A stretch of 64,000 nucleotides of DNA from Dehalobacterium formicoaceticum (GTDB lineage: Bacteria; Bacillota; Dehalobacteriia; Dehalobacteriales; Dehalobacteriaceae). The stretch's first letter is position 1. Every line of letters begins with the position of its first letter. Where the stretch lies: assembly GCF_002224645.1 (NCBI RefSeq), contig NZ_CP022121.1, positions 1,432,501-1,496,500 of the forward strand, in the 5' to 3' direction. The notes beneath the pieces are model-generated. The model saw only the letters and a program-made list of their open reading frames with translations, was not told where the DNA came from and did not search any database. A program made the translations under genes and the position numbers. Of this stretch, positions 53,013-62,775 are shown in pieces.

Positions 53013-54881
53013 ATGAAAGAAGACCAAAACCCGAAGAGACCGCTAATTTATTATTACCTATTAGTATTGGGCGCCATTTTAATCTTAAACACTTTTGTTG
53101 TCCCCCTGTTTTTGCAGGGACAAATTACTCAAGTTGATTACGGAACTTTTTTAAATCAAATTGAGTCGGGGCAGATCAAAAGCGTAGAAATTCAAGCTAA
53201 TCAAATCGGTTTTACCACCAAGGATAGCGAGGCAAGTGGAAACTTATTTATTACCGGTCGGGTGGACGATCCGGATTTGGTGAACCGACTTTATAACGCC
53301 GGGGTGGAATTCAGCCAGGTGATACCCAGGGAAAATTCTCCTTTAGCCAGTTTCTTATTAACCTGGATTCTTCCTATGATTATCTTTATCATTATTGGCC
53401 AGATGCTGATGCGCAGATTCCAGGGCAAAATGGGCGGCATGGGCAATGCCATGAGCTTTGGCAAAAGCAATGCCAAAATATATGTGGAAGCTGAAACCGG
53501 GAAATCCTTTGCCGATGTAGCCGGTCAGGATGAAGCAAAAGAAGCCTTGATGGAAATCGTGGATTTTCTTCATAACCCCAAGCGCTACAAGGAGGTAGGA
53601 GCCAAAATTCCAAAAGGGGCATTGTTGGTTGGGCCTCCGGGTACAGGGAAAACCCTTCTCGCCAAAGCGGTAGCAGGTGAATCGAAAGTTCCTTTCTTCT
53701 CCATATCAGGATCAGAATTTGTGGAGATGTTTGTGGGTATGGGGGCAGCCCGGGTTCGGGATTTATTTAAACAAGCTCAGGAAAAGGCGCCCTGCATTGT
53801 CTTTATCGACGAAATTGATACCATCGGTAAAAGCCGTAATGCCGGTGCCATGGGGGGAAATGATGAAAGAGAGCAGACCTTAAATCAGCTCCTCACAGAA
53901 ATGGATGGTTTTAGCCCTGACACCGGAGTGGTGATTCTGGCGGCCACCAACAGACCGGAAACATTAGACAAAGCCCTTTTACGACCGGGTAGATTTGATC
54001 GGCGTATCCCTGTGGAATTACCAGATTTGAACGGCAGGGTAGCAATTCTAAAAGTCCATGCCAAAAACGTGAAGATGGCTTCGGATATCGATTTCAATGC
54101 CATTGGTCGGGCGACTGCCGGAGCATCCGGTGCAGACCTGGCGAATATCATCAATGAAGGTGCCCTGCGGGCTGTAAAAATGGGACGGAGAGAAATTATT
54201 CAAAGCGATCTGGAAGAATCCGTGGAAGTGGTCATTGCCGGATATCAAAGAAAGAATGCTGTTATTCCCATGAAAGACAAATTAACCATTGCTTATCATG
54301 AGATTGGACATGCCTTGGTGGCCGCGAAGCAAAGCCATTCCGCTCCGGTGCATAAAATCACCATCATTCCTAGAACATCAGGGGCTTTAGGTTACACCAT
54401 GCAATTGGATGAAACGGAGCAGGTACTGATGAGTAAGGATCAGGCTTTAGACAAGATTGCTACCTTTATGGGCGGGCGCGGGGCTGAACAAGTGGTCTTT
54501 AATACCATGACCACAGGAGCGTCCAACGATATTGAACAAGCCACGAAGATCGCCCGGGCCATGGTAACCAGATATGGTATGAGTGACCATTTCGGCATGA
54601 TGGCCTTGGAAACCCAGAACAATCCCTATTTGGGAGGAGATACATCCCTTTTGGTTTGCGGGGATACCGCTTCTAAGATTGATGAGGAAGTGCATAGCAT
54701 CCTTCAATCCTGTTATCAGCGTGCCGTTCAGATCCTGGAGGAAAATAAGGATAAAATGCACGAATTGGCCAAATATCTTCTGGAAAAAGAAACTATTACG
54801 GGAGAGGAATTTATGGCCATCCTGACAAAAAAGGCGGAGACATCCATGCCTGAAGACCAGGCATCAGCATCAAAAGAATAG
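53013..54881 (+). CDS. ftsH: ATP-dependent zinc metalloprotease FtsH
   Basis: 622 aa from ATG 53013 (AAAGGGG upstream); an in-frame ATG at 52995 lies before that site. Two membrane helices (about 10-32 and 110-135), AAA+ domain with [34 protein letters not shown], second region of homology [24 protein letters not shown], and the zinc protease [12 protein letters not shown]. It degrades misfolded membrane and regulatory proteins. The position behind a MarR gene is unusual; housekeeping ftsH normally follows tilS-hpt, so this may be a second copy. Confidence 0.94.
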   Translation: MKEDQNPKRPLIYYYLLVLGAILILNTFVVPLFLQGQITQVDYGTFLNQIESGQIKSVEIQANQIGFTTKDSEASGNLFITGRVDDPDLVNRLYNAGVEFSQVIPRENSPLASFLLTWILPMIIFIIIGQMLMRRFQGKMGGMGNAMSFGKSNAKIYVEAETGKSFADVAGQDEAKEALMEIVDFLHNPKRYKEVGAKIPKGALLVGPPGTGKTLLAKAVAGESKVPFFSISGSEFVEMFVGMGAARVRDLFKQAQEKAPCIVFIDEIDTIGKSRNAGAMGGNDEREQTLNQLLTEMDGFSPDTGVVILAATNRPETLDKALLRPGRFDRRIPVELPDLNGRVAILKVHAKNVKMASDIDFNAIGRATAGASGADLANIINEGALRAVKMGRREIIQSDLEESVEVVIAGYQRKNAVIPMKDKLTIAYHEIGHALVAAKQSHSAPVHKITIIPRTSGALGYTMQLDETEQVLMSKDQALDKIATFMGGRGAEQVVFNTMTTGASNDIEQATKIARAMVTRYGMSDHFGMMALETQNNPYLGGDTSLLVCGDTASKIDEEVHSILQSCYQRAVQILEENKDKMHELAKYLLEKETITGEEFMAILTKKAETSMPEDQASASKE

Positions 54882-54894
54882 GAGAGGAACCAAA

Positions 54895-55713
54895 ATGAAT
54901 GTGCTGGTCACGCTGAATTCCAAATATCTGAAACCTTTGAAGGTGATGTTAAAATCTCTTTTTTTGAACAACCTTCAGGAGACTTTTACCATTTATCTCA
55001 TGCACTCCAGCATTAAAAAGCAAGAGCTGGAAGATTTGGATCAATATGTCCAGCATCATGGCAGCACATTGAAGGTAATTCTGATGGAGGATCGTTTTTT
55101 TCAGAATGCACCGATCCTCCTTCATTATACCAAGGAAATGTACTATCGCCTGCTGGCCTTCAAATTCTTGCCTCAGGATTTGGAACGTATTTTGTATTTA
55201 GACCCTGATCTGTTAGTGATTAACCCGGTGCGCGGTCTTTATGAAACAGATTTGGGAGACAATTTATATGCTGCCGCTTACCATGATATTGGGGCTATCA
55301 GTGAAATTAATAAAATTAGATTTTATCCTTACGGAATTGAAGCGTATCATAATTCCGGAGTGCTTTTGATGAATCTGAATCAGCAAAGAAAGTCCATTGA
55401 TGAAAAGGAAATCTTTGAATTTGTGGAAAAACATCGATCTACATTAATCATGCCCGATCAGGATATTATGAATGCTCTTTATGCTAAGGAAATTTTAAGC
55501 CTGGATGAAAAGATATATAATTATGATGCCAGGTATTTTCAGTACTATAAGTTGAAGACCAACGGCGCTTGGGATATGGATTATTTGATTTATCACACCG
55601 TGATTATTCACTTTTGCGGCAAAAAGAAACCATGGCATAAGAGCTACAACGGTAAATTTCATTCTCTCTACAAACATTATGAAAAACTTGCCCTGCAAAT
55701 AAATGCATTATAA
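54895..55713 (+). CDS. Glycosyltransferase family 8 protein
   Basis: 272 aa. GT-A fold retaining glycosyltransferase: MNVLVTLNSKYLKPLKVMLKSLF, RILYLDPDLLVINP with the metal-binding DPD, YHNSGVLLMNLNQQRK, LIMPDQDIMNALY, and HFCGKKKPWHKSYNGKF. Such enzymes add galactose or glucose to surface glycans or lipopolysaccharide-like acceptors. It follows ftsH by 13 bases. Confidence 0.88.
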   Translation: MNVLVTLNSKYLKPLKVMLKSLFLNNLQETFTIYLMHSSIKKQELEDLDQYVQHHGSTLKVILMEDRFFQNAPILLHYTKEMYYRLLAFKFLPQDLERILYLDPDLLVINPVRGLYETDLGDNLYAAAYHDIGAISEINKIRFYPYGIEAYHNSGVLLMNLNQQRKSIDEKEIFEFVEKHRSTLIMPDQDIMNALYAKEILSLDEKIYNYDARYFQYYKLKTNGAWDMDYLIYHTVIIHFCGKKKPWHKSYNGKFHSLYKHYEKLALQINAL

Positions 55714-55741
55714 AAACAGTTGCACAAGGGGGAAGGTATAG

Positions 55742-56410
55742 ATGGTTACCTATCAGGAAGTCGCTGCCATGATTGATCATGCAGTATTAAAGGCTAATCT
55801 CACGGATGAAGAAATCAAAGCAGGCTGTCATTTGGCTGATACATACGGTGTTGCTGCAGTTTGCGTACGTCCTGCCGATGTGAAAATGGCAGTTCAAGTA
55901 CTTCAGGATAGCATTACAGCGGTAGCTGCGGTGATTGGCTTTCCCCACGGTAGCACCACTCCCTTAACCAAGCTGGCTGAAAGCAGAGAAGCCTTAGAGA
56001 ACGGCGCCCGGGAACTGGATGTGGTCTTAAACATTGGCAAGCTAAAATCCGGAGCTTACGATTATGTCCGGGAGGAATTGAAGGAGATCGTTGATTTGGC
56101 CCATCAGGAAAAGGCTTTGGTGAAAATCATCTTTGAAAATTGTTATTTGAGCGATCAAGAAAAAATTACGGCCTGCCGAATCGTAAATGAAATCGGAGCC
56201 GACTTTGCCAAGACCTCCACCGGATTTGGTTCCGGCGGCGCTGTGGAAAATGATGTGATGCTAATGAGAGCCCACTGTCAACCGGAGGTGGGGATTAAAG
56301 CCTCCGGAGGAATCAAAACCTTGGCAGATGCCATTCGTTACAAGGAATTGGGCTGCAGCCGTCTGGGATGCTCACAAACGGCGGAGATTCTGAATGCGTT
56401 AAAAAAATAG
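55742..56410 (+). CDS. deoC: Deoxyribose-phosphate aldolase
   Basis: 222 aa. Cleaves deoxyribose-5-phosphate to acetaldehyde and glyceraldehyde-3-phosphate. IDHAVLKANLTDEEI, ELDVVLNIGKLKSGAYDYV, VKIIFENCYL, and the Schiff-base Lys of FAKTSTGFGSGGA are intact. AGGGGGAAGG site before the ATG; 28 bases from the GT8 gene. Confidence 0.95.
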   Translation: MVTYQEVAAMIDHAVLKANLTDEEIKAGCHLADTYGVAAVCVRPADVKMAVQVLQDSITAVAAVIGFPHGSTTPLTKLAESREALENGARELDVVLNIGKLKSGAYDYVREELKEIVDLAHQEKALVKIIFENCYLSDQEKITACRIVNEIGADFAKTSTGFGSGGAVENDVMLMRAHCQPEVGIKASGGIKTLADAIRYKELGCSRLGCSQTAEILNALKK

Positions 56411-56548
56411 TTTTACAATTATGAGGGAAACATATGGATGTTTCCTTCTTCTGTTTCTGTGAAAAATTATTTTTAAGACAAGGAATCGATGGGATGGGAA
56501 GAGAAGATAGGATTAAATAGAGGATAAATGATAAAGGAAAGATTTGAA

Positions 56549-57856
56549 ATGAAAGAAAGAGATCAGGTTCAAGCATTTTTGCACAAATATCACATGGATG
56601 GAAGTGAGACTCCTTTTCAGGAACAGTGTGCGCTTTTTCGCCGAGAAATGAAACAGGGGCTGGCAGGGAAGGAAAGTTCCCTGTCCATGCTCCCTGCCTA
56701 CATTCAGCCGAAAGATCAAATCCCTGCTGATGAGAGGGTTATCGCTTTGGATGCCGGAGGGACCAATCTTCGGATTGCTTCCTTGTATTTTACCCCCACG
56801 GGCCGGCCGGTGATTGAAAACTTTCAAATACACCCCATGCCGGGAAGCAAAGGGGAAATTTCCAAGGATGAATTCTTTCGGACGCTGGCTAGTTTTGTGA
56901 AACCCCTGCTCAATTATTCCCAGCGCATCGGTTTTTGTTTTTCCTATCCCATGGAAATGAGATCTGACGGAGATGGCCGTTTAATACGTTTTACCAAGGA
57001 AATCTTGGCCCCTGAGGTGGAAGGAGCAGCTATCGGGAAAAACCTGATGGAGGCGATCCGGGAGCAAGGCACGGGAGATGAGAAAAAAATTGTCCTTCTC
57101 AATGACACAGTAGCTACCTTGTTAGCGGGGCAAGGTGCTACTGACGGGAGATCTTACGATGGTTTTATCGGCTTTATTTTAGGGACAGGGACCAATGCTG
57201 CTTATCTTGAACAAAATAAAAATATTCAAAAAGTTTCGGACTTAGATCCTGAAAAAAGCATGATTATCAATATGGAATGGGGCAATTACAGCAAAGCACC
57301 CCAGGGTCTTATTGACCAGTCTTTGGATCAGACCTTTTCCGACCCGGGAGCATATCTTTTTGAAAAAATGGTAGCCGGTGCTTACTTAGGTAAACTCACC
57401 CTGGCAGTGCTGAAAAAAGCCGGGGCGGATGGACTGTTTTCTCCGGATTTTACGGAATCCCTGACTAAGGTGTCTGATTTGGAAACAAAGGATCTGGATG
57501 ATTTTCTGGCTTTTCCCCCGGGAGAAAAGAATCCTTTGACGTCCTGCATCCAGGCGGGCCGGGAAAAGGATCGTATCTTGGTTTATTGGCTGATAGATGG
57601 GCTCCTGGAAAGAGTGGCTCTTTTTACAGCCGTCAACTTAACCGGGCTGATTTGCCATCTGGGAAAAGGTAAGAATCCCTGTGCGCCCATTGGCATTATG
57701 ACCGAAGGCACCACATTTTTTGCCTTAAAAGGCTTGCGTGGCAAGATAGAATATTATTTAAAAAAATGTCTGGCAGATTACTCCGGGGTCAGCTATGAAT
57801 TCCTCAGTCTGGAACATGCCTCCTTGATTGGCGCTGCCATTGCCGGACTAAATTAG
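56549..57856 (+). CDS. Eukaryote-type hexokinase
   Basis: 435 aa from ATG 56549 (AAAGGAAAG upstream); 56528 is the alternative start. It belongs to the classical hexokinase family (hexokinase_1/2), not the ROK or GlcK groups usual in Firmicutes. IALDAGGTNLRIASL binds phosphate, FCFSYPMEM is the sugar-binding region (S-Y-P), LNDTVATLLAG contains the catalytic Asp, GFILGTGTNAAYLE binds the sugar and EHASLIGAAIAGL closes the fold. It converts glucose or another hexose to hexose-6-phosphate. Confidence 0.9.
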   Translation: MKERDQVQAFLHKYHMDGSETPFQEQCALFRREMKQGLAGKESSLSMLPAYIQPKDQIPADERVIALDAGGTNLRIASLYFTPTGRPVIENFQIHPMPGSKGEISKDEFFRTLASFVKPLLNYSQRIGFCFSYPMEMRSDGDGRLIRFTKEILAPEVEGAAIGKNLMEAIREQGTGDEKKIVLLNDTVATLLAGQGATDGRSYDGFIGFILGTGTNAAYLEQNKNIQKVSDLDPEKSMIINMEWGNYSKAPQGLIDQSLDQTFSDPGAYLFEKMVAGAYLGKLTLAVLKKAGADGLFSPDFTESLTKVSDLETKDLDDFLAFPPGEKNPLTSCIQAGREKDRILVYWLIDGLLERVALFTAVNLTGLICHLGKGKNPCAPIGIMTEGTTFFALKGLRGKIEYYLKKCLADYSGVSYEFLSLEHASLIGAAIAGLN

Positions 57857-57889
57857 GGTAAATTAGGGTACGGAAAGGAATATGACTCA

Positions 57890-58330
57890 ATGATTGTTAA
57901 AATAATCACTGAAGATGATGAACTGCAACAAGCGATGCAAATCAGAATAGAGGTCTTTGTCAAAGAACAGGGTGTTCCCTTGGAAGCTGAAATTGATGAA
58001 TTTGATACAATAAATGGGAGGGTTGCCCATGTTCTCGTTTACCATCATGACCAGACGGTGGGTACCGGACGAATTCTTTTTATGGACGGGTATGGAAAAT
58101 TAGGCCGGATCTGCATCTTACCCACATTCAGAAAATTAAGCCTGGGCAAAGAAATTATCAAAGCATTGGAAGAAATAGCTTTGGATCATGGGCTGGATCA
58201 GGTGCGCTTGCATGGTCAAACCCATGCGGAAGGATTCTACCACAAGCTTGGTTATCAAACGGCTTCTGATGTCTTTATGGAAGAGGGCATTCCCCATGTT
58301 TTAATGGTAAAGAAGTTAATTTTACAATAA
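57890..58330 (+). CDS. GNAT-family N-acetyltransferase
   Basis: 146 aa. ElaA/YjcF-like: IRIEVFVKEQGVPLEAEIDEFD, VAHVLVYHHDQTVGTGRILF, the acetyl-CoA loop RKLSLGKEIIKALE, and RLHGQTHAEGFYHKLGYQ. Substrate unknown. An 11-base tandem duplication (TAAATTAGGGT twice, 57853-57871 area) lies just upstream. Last gene before a terminator. Confidence 0.85.
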   Translation: MIVKIITEDDELQQAMQIRIEVFVKEQGVPLEAEIDEFDTINGRVAHVLVYHHDQTVGTGRILFMDGYGKLGRICILPTFRKLSLGKEIIKALEEIALDHGLDQVRLHGQTHAEGFYHKLGYQTASDVFMEEGIPHVLMVKKLILQ

Positions 58331-58386
58331 TCCTATTGTAATCCATTTGATGCTTAAATTGATGATATTGCCTCACCAATAAGACA

Positions 58387-58434
58387 GAAAAAGAAGTCTG
58401 TGGTCACTTTCAATCACGGACTTCTTTTTGTTTC
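58387..58434. terminator. Bidirectional terminator
   Basis: AAAAAGAAGTCTGTG pairs with CACGGACTTCTTTTT (one G-U) around GTCACTTTCAAT between the convergent GNAT and cooC genes. Confidence 0.88.
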
Positions 58435-58444
58435 AAACCTTGTT

Positions 58445-59209
58445 CTACAAATCTTTAAGGATATTGGCTTGCTGCAGTATTTTATCCACTGCCTTCAGTG
58501 AGATCGCCTCATCAGGCAAATCAAAGAGGGGTTTACCCATAATATCATATTGGGATATTAATTTATCTCGTGGAATATCTCCAATTAACTGTAACCCAGT
58601 TTGAGCAATTTCATCAGCTAGAGATGTCAAACTGTTTTCAATCGTATGAGTAACTACTAAATAAACTTCACCAATATCAGCATGTAATTCCCGGATCAGG
58701 TCATGAATTCGTCTGGCTGTACGAATTCCCCGCGCTGAGGAATCACTGACTACAAACATTATATCAATGCGGGGAATTGTCAGTCGGCTAATATGTTCCA
58801 TTCCAGCTTCAGAATCAACCAATACAAAATCATAATTATTACCAAGGGCCTCCATAAACATTCGCAAAATGTTATTAGGATAACAATAACATCCGGGACC
58901 TTGGGGATCTCCCATAGCAAAAAAATCAAAGTCAGGAGTTTTAATAACGCATTGCTCCAGTTCAGTCAAAAAAGGGGCTTTGAGTGTTTTATCCTCAAGT
59001 GTCTTGATATTCTTGTTATCCTCAATAAGTCCGGAAATAGTAAAAGTGACTGTTATTCCTAAGGCCTCATTTAAATTTGCATTAGGATCGGCGTCGACAG
59101 CCAAAATAGAAGCTTTCCTTTTTTCACGTATCATTTGCCTTAACATCAGAGTTATAAAGGTTGTTTTTCCCACGCCGCCCTTTCCAGCTACAGCAATATA
59201 TTTTACCAA
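58445..59209 (-). CDS. cooC: CooC-type CO dehydrogenase maturation ATPase
   Basis: 254 aa MinD/SIMIBI-class ATPase. Deviant Walker A VAGKGGVGKTTF (about 7-18), VDADPNANLNEALG, the metal-binding CxC in GPGCYCYPNN, DFVLVDSEAGMEHISR (Walker B) and VVSDSSARGIRTARRIHDL. CooC inserts Ni into the C cluster of CO dehydrogenase. It is 1.5 kb from the cooS-like gene but on the opposite strand, and GGAGGGGT precedes the start. Confidence 0.92.
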   Translation of the reverse strand: MVKYIAVAGKGGVGKTTFITLMLRQMIREKRKASILAVDADPNANLNEALGITVTFTISGLIEDNKNIKTLEDKTLKAPFLTELEQCVIKTPDFDFFAMGDPQGPGCYCYPNNILRMFMEALGNNYDFVLVDSEAGMEHISRLTIPRIDIMFVVSDSSARGIRTARRIHDLIRELHADIGEVYLVVTHTIENSLTSLADEIAQTGLQLIGDIPRDKLISQYDIMGKPLFDLPDEAISLKAVDKILQQANILKDL

Positions 59210-59332
59210 TCTAACCCCTCCTTAATTTAATTATCTTTTAAAAATGCAATCTAACCTCCATTATTATACATTTAATTATCGCAAAAGTCTTTAGGAATAA
59301 TACATATGACAAAATAACACGGGCACAAAATA

Positions 59333-59399
59333 AAAAGTATGCCCTTTTTGTGGTATTGTTCAATCGTCAAACAATACACCCCAGAGAGGACATACTTTT
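59333..59399 (+). repeat. 67-bp MITE-like palindromic element, copy B
   Basis: Begins AAAAGTATGCCCTTTTTGTG and ends CAGAGAGGACATACTTTT. Same size, termini and orientation as 51590-51656. It lies between cooC and the Tlp gene with no gene of its own. Confidence 0.75.
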
Positions 59400-59423
59400 C
59401 TTTTGTGACTATAACATTAATTG

Positions 59424-59654
59424 TTAATCCTGATATCCTTGTTTTTTGTCCCAGGCTTCATCCTTAATTTCTTCTTTCATACCGTTTAAGGCATCCATGC
59501 GCCGGCTGTTTTTCTCTTTCAGATCTTTCCGTATCTTAGGATCATCGGTTTCCTGGATCAGTTCTTCCGCTGCTTCGATGTTCCCGATGGTATGATTGAT
59601 GTTTTTTTGTATTCTATCCACATTATCCCTGCGATCATCTCGATTACGTTTCAT
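59424..59654 (-). CDS. tlp: Small acid-soluble spore protein Tlp
   Basis: 76 aa, charged and Asn/Arg/Asp-rich: KRNRDDRRDNVDRIQKNINHT, then IEAAEELIQETDDPKIRKDLKEKNSRRMDALNGMKEEIKDEA, matching the thioredoxin-like SASP (Tlp) family made in the forespore. GAGGATATTCATC precedes the start. It is direct evidence that the host forms endospores. Confidence 0.9.
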   Translation of the reverse strand: MKRNRDDRRDNVDRIQKNINHTIGNIEAAEELIQETDDPKIRKDLKEKNSRRMDALNGMKEEIKDEAWDKKQGYQD

Positions 59655-59863
59655 GATGAATATCCTCCTTTGTAAGTTGACTGTCTAAGACTATCTGGTC
59701 AGGTTTATTATTTGATGAATTCATGGGGATTATACCAAAAAAACGGTTTCCTAAAGAAGGGGTTCTTCAATTCCTATCGAAATCAAAGAGAGACGAAAAA
59801 ATTTCCCCAAAATCCCATGGCTTTAGCCATTAAAGTGTCAACAAAAGGAGTTAAAGAATTTAC

Positions 59864-60676
59864 ATGGATATCAGTCTGAACATTTTTTTATTTGCTTTTG
59901 GTCTTACTCTTTTTGCCGGATTATCCACCGGAATCGGCAGCATTTTGGCTTTCTACACAAAACAAACCAATAAAAAATTCTTAACTGTCGCTTTGGGGTT
60001 TTCAGCCGGGGTGATGCTCTATGTTTCCATGCTGGAGATCTTTCCTGAGGCCAGGGCCTCTCTGGAAGGGATTTATGGTGCATCCCTTGGTTATCTGATT
60101 ACGACCATTGCCTTTTTTGCCGGAATTGGACTGATTGCCCTTATTGATAAGTTTGTTCCCTCCGAAGAAAATCCCCATGAAATGCACGATATTAACGATA
60201 TGGAAAAACATCAGGAGAATGACCCTGCCTTATTACGCATGGGTTTATTTTCCGCTCTGGCCATTGCCATCCATAATTTCCCTGAAGGATTGGCCACCTT
60301 TATTTCTGCTATTGAAGACCCTGCTTTAGGGGTGAGTATTGCTATTGCTATCGCCATACATAATATCCCGGAAGGCATTGCCGTATCGGTGCCGGTCTTT
60401 TTTGCCACAGGCAGCAGAAAAAAAGCATTTAAGTATTCCTTTTTGTCCGGATTATCTGAGCCATTAGGTGCCATTGTGGGATATTTGCTCTTACAGATCT
60501 TTTTCCATGAAGCCATGTTTGGCTTAACCTTTGCCGGGGTAGCGGGCATTATGGTCTATATTTCTTTAGATGAATTGCTGCCCACGGCAGAAAAATACGG
60601 TGAGCATCATCTGGCTATTTATGGTCTCGTTGCCGGGATGGCCGTGATGGCCGTTAGTTTAATTCTTATGGCATAA
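59864..60676 (+). CDS. zupT: ZIP-family metal transporter (ZupT type)
   Basis: 270 aa, eight helices. The metal-site helices carry [12 protein letters not shown] and [14 protein letters not shown] (HNxPEG twice), and the cytoplasmic loop is EN/H-rich ([20 protein letters not shown]). ZupT imports Zn2+, and in some species Fe2+, Mn2+ or Ni2+. It lies between the tlp and cooS-like genes, so metal supply to Ni-Fe cluster assembly is possible but unproven. AAAGGAG precedes the ATG. Confidence 0.9.
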   Translation: MDISLNIFLFAFGLTLFAGLSTGIGSILAFYTKQTNKKFLTVALGFSAGVMLYVSMLEIFPEARASLEGIYGASLGYLITTIAFFAGIGLIALIDKFVPSEENPHEMHDINDMEKHQENDPALLRMGLFSALAIAIHNFPEGLATFISAIEDPALGVSIAIAIAIHNIPEGIAVSVPVFFATGSRKKAFKYSFLSGLSEPLGAIVGYLLLQIFFHEAMFGLTFAGVAGIMVYISLDELLPTAEKYGEHHLAIYGLVAGMAVMAVSLILMA

Positions 60677-60753
60677 CCATAATCTTTTTTGCATAAATCA
60701 CCTCAGACTTTGGAAAACTTCATTAAGAATGATCTTTTTTAGGAGGGATTTTT

Positions 60754-62667
60754 TTGGATGGGACGATTATGGAAAAGAGCCAGGGGCGCGTTAGTTATCA
60801 TGATTCTGTTGAGGAGATGGTTAAAAGGATCCGGGAAGATGGGTTAAGTAACGTTTTTGATCGTTATGCGGCTCAGGAAAAGATTCGGTGTAAATTTTGC
60901 CTGCAAGGATTAAGCTGCAAGCTATGCTCCCAAGGACCTTGCCGGATCAGTGAAAAAGGCGGACAGGACAAGGGTGTTTGCGGGATCGGGCCTGATGCCA
61001 TGGCTATTCGGGCTTTCTTGTTACAAAATATCATGGGTGCAGGCACATACAGTCATCATGCCTATGAAGCTTATCGCACATTACGGGCTACCGGTGAAGG
61101 GAAAACACCCTTTACCATTAAGGATCCAGATAAATTAAAATGGATGTGTGAAAAGTGCGGCCTTGAGACCGATCAAGATCAAAATATGATGGCTGTTGCT
61201 TTGGCTGATTTTCTGGAAAAAGAAATGGGGAAGGATAGCGAAGATCCCAGTGTAATGGTAGAAGCTTTTGCCCCGAAAAAAAGAAAAGCTGTTTGGAAGA
61301 AACTAGGAATTTATCCCTCAGGGGTTGTGCATGAAGAACAAAATTGTGTCGCCAGCTGCTTAACCAATGTGGATGGGGATTATGTTTCTTTGTCTCTCAA
61401 AGCACTGCGATTAGGTCTGGCTACAATTTATACGGCACAAATCGGTTTGGAGATGGTACAGGATATTTTATTTGGGACACCTGCACCTCATGAAGTAGAC
61501 GTGGATCTGGGCATCATGGATCCGGATTTCGTCAATATTGTTTTTAACGGTCATCAACCCTGGGTAGGTGTTGCCACCTTGGAAAAAGCCCAGAGCCCGG
61601 AAGTACAGGAAAGGGCTAAAGCTGCCGGAGCCAAAGGTTTAAGGATTGTGGGCTCTATCGAAACGGGACAAGAGCTGTTGCAAAGATTCCCCATGGACGG
61701 CGTTTTTGTTGGTCTGATGGGCAACTGGCTGGCCATTGAGCCGTTGCTGGCTACCGGTACCGTGGATGTGATCGCCATGGAGGAAAACTGTTCCCCGCCG
61801 GCCATTGACCATTATGCGGAGAAATATCAAATTACCTTGGTTAGCGTCAGTAACATTATTGGTGTTCCCGGTTTGAAGGAAAAAATGGAATATCATCCGA
61901 GGGAAGTTTCCAATATGGCAGACCGTTTGATTGATCTGGCCATCGACAATTTCAAACAGCGCAAGGGGAAAATTGTACCAAAAGTGCCCAGGATGACCCA
62001 AAAGGCCATGGCCGGGTTTTCTACTGAAGCGGTGCTTCAAGCTTTGGGAAATAAACTGGATCCTTTGGTAGATGTGATTACGGCGGGCAAAATAAAGGGT
62101 GTGGTGGCCCTGGTCAACTGCTCCACCCTGCGTAACGGCCCCCAGGATTGGAACACCATTAATCTGGTGAAGGAATTAATCAAGAAAGATATTCTTGTGG
62201 TGAGTGCCGGCTGCGGCAATCATGGACTGGAGGTGGCCGGTTTATGTAATCTCCAGGCCATTGATCAGGCGGGACCCGGTTTGCAACAAGTGTGCAAATT
62301 ATTAAAAATACCTCCGGTTTTAAGCTTTGGCACCTGCACCGATACAGGCCGTATCTCCATGCTGGTCACAGCACTGGCGGATCATCTCGATGTGGATGTT
62401 CCTGATCTGCCCATTGCCGTGACTGCACCGGAATGGATGGAGCAAAAAGCCACCATTGACGGCGTATTTGCTTTGGCCTTCGGCACATACACCCATCTAT
62501 CCCCTACGCCCTTTGTGACTGGGGCACCAAAATTGGTACAGCTGCTTACCGCTGATGTGGAAGGTCTGACCGGGGGCAAAATTGCCCTGGGTGACGATCC
62601 GAAAGAAGTAGCAAATGGCATTGAGGCGCATATTAATAAGAAAAGACAAGGTTTGGGTTTAAAGTAA
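60754..62667 (+). CDS. cooS: CO-dehydrogenase-like protein CooS with atypical C- and D-cluster ligands
   Basis: 637 aa from a TTG seven bases after AGGAGGG; a later ATG at 60769 is too far. The B-cluster region is C46-x2-C49...C55-x2-C58...C63...C76 (IRCKFCLQGLSCKLCSQGPC); the position of the usual VCC is S54-C55. C-cluster ligands seen: NGHQP His near 268, EENCSPPA, ALVNCSTL, VVSAGCGN, FGTCTDTG. The usual GICCTGNE segment is GSIETGQE (300-307), so one cysteine ligand is missing. The catalytic Lys region APEWMEQKAT is kept. It could be a redox enzyme with a hybrid-like cluster, as in CODH-V-type proteins, rather than a true CO dehydrogenase. Confidence 0.88.
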   Translation: MDGTIMEKSQGRVSYHDSVEEMVKRIREDGLSNVFDRYAAQEKIRCKFCLQGLSCKLCSQGPCRISEKGGQDKGVCGIGPDAMAIRAFLLQNIMGAGTYSHHAYEAYRTLRATGEGKTPFTIKDPDKLKWMCEKCGLETDQDQNMMAVALADFLEKEMGKDSEDPSVMVEAFAPKKRKAVWKKLGIYPSGVVHEEQNCVASCLTNVDGDYVSLSLKALRLGLATIYTAQIGLEMVQDILFGTPAPHEVDVDLGIMDPDFVNIVFNGHQPWVGVATLEKAQSPEVQERAKAAGAKGLRIVGSIETGQELLQRFPMDGVFVGLMGNWLAIEPLLATGTVDVIAMEENCSPPAIDHYAEKYQITLVSVSNIIGVPGLKEKMEYHPREVSNMADRLIDLAIDNFKQRKGKIVPKVPRMTQKAMAGFSTEAVLQALGNKLDPLVDVITAGKIKGVVALVNCSTLRNGPQDWNTINLVKELIKKDILVVSAGCGNHGLEVAGLCNLQAIDQAGPGLQQVCKLLKIPPVLSFGTCTDTGRISMLVTALADHLDVDVPDLPIAVTAPEWMEQKATIDGVFALAFGTYTHLSPTPFVTGAPKLVQLLTADVEGLTGGKIALGDDPKEVANGIEAHINKKRQGLGLK

Positions 62668-62705
62668 GTCATAGTTATTGGTAAAACAAAAGTAAGAACC
62701 TAAGT

Positions 62706-62745
62706 CAAAAACGGCATTTGGATATTCCTGATGCCGTTTTTCTCT
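62706..62745 (+). terminator. Terminator after the cooS-like gene
   Basis: AAAAACGGCAT pairs perfectly with ATGCCGTTTTT around TTGGATATTCCTG, then CTCTTT. Confidence 0.82.
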
Positions 62746-62775
62746 TTCAGAAGAGAAAATTTTTTAGAAAAGGGA

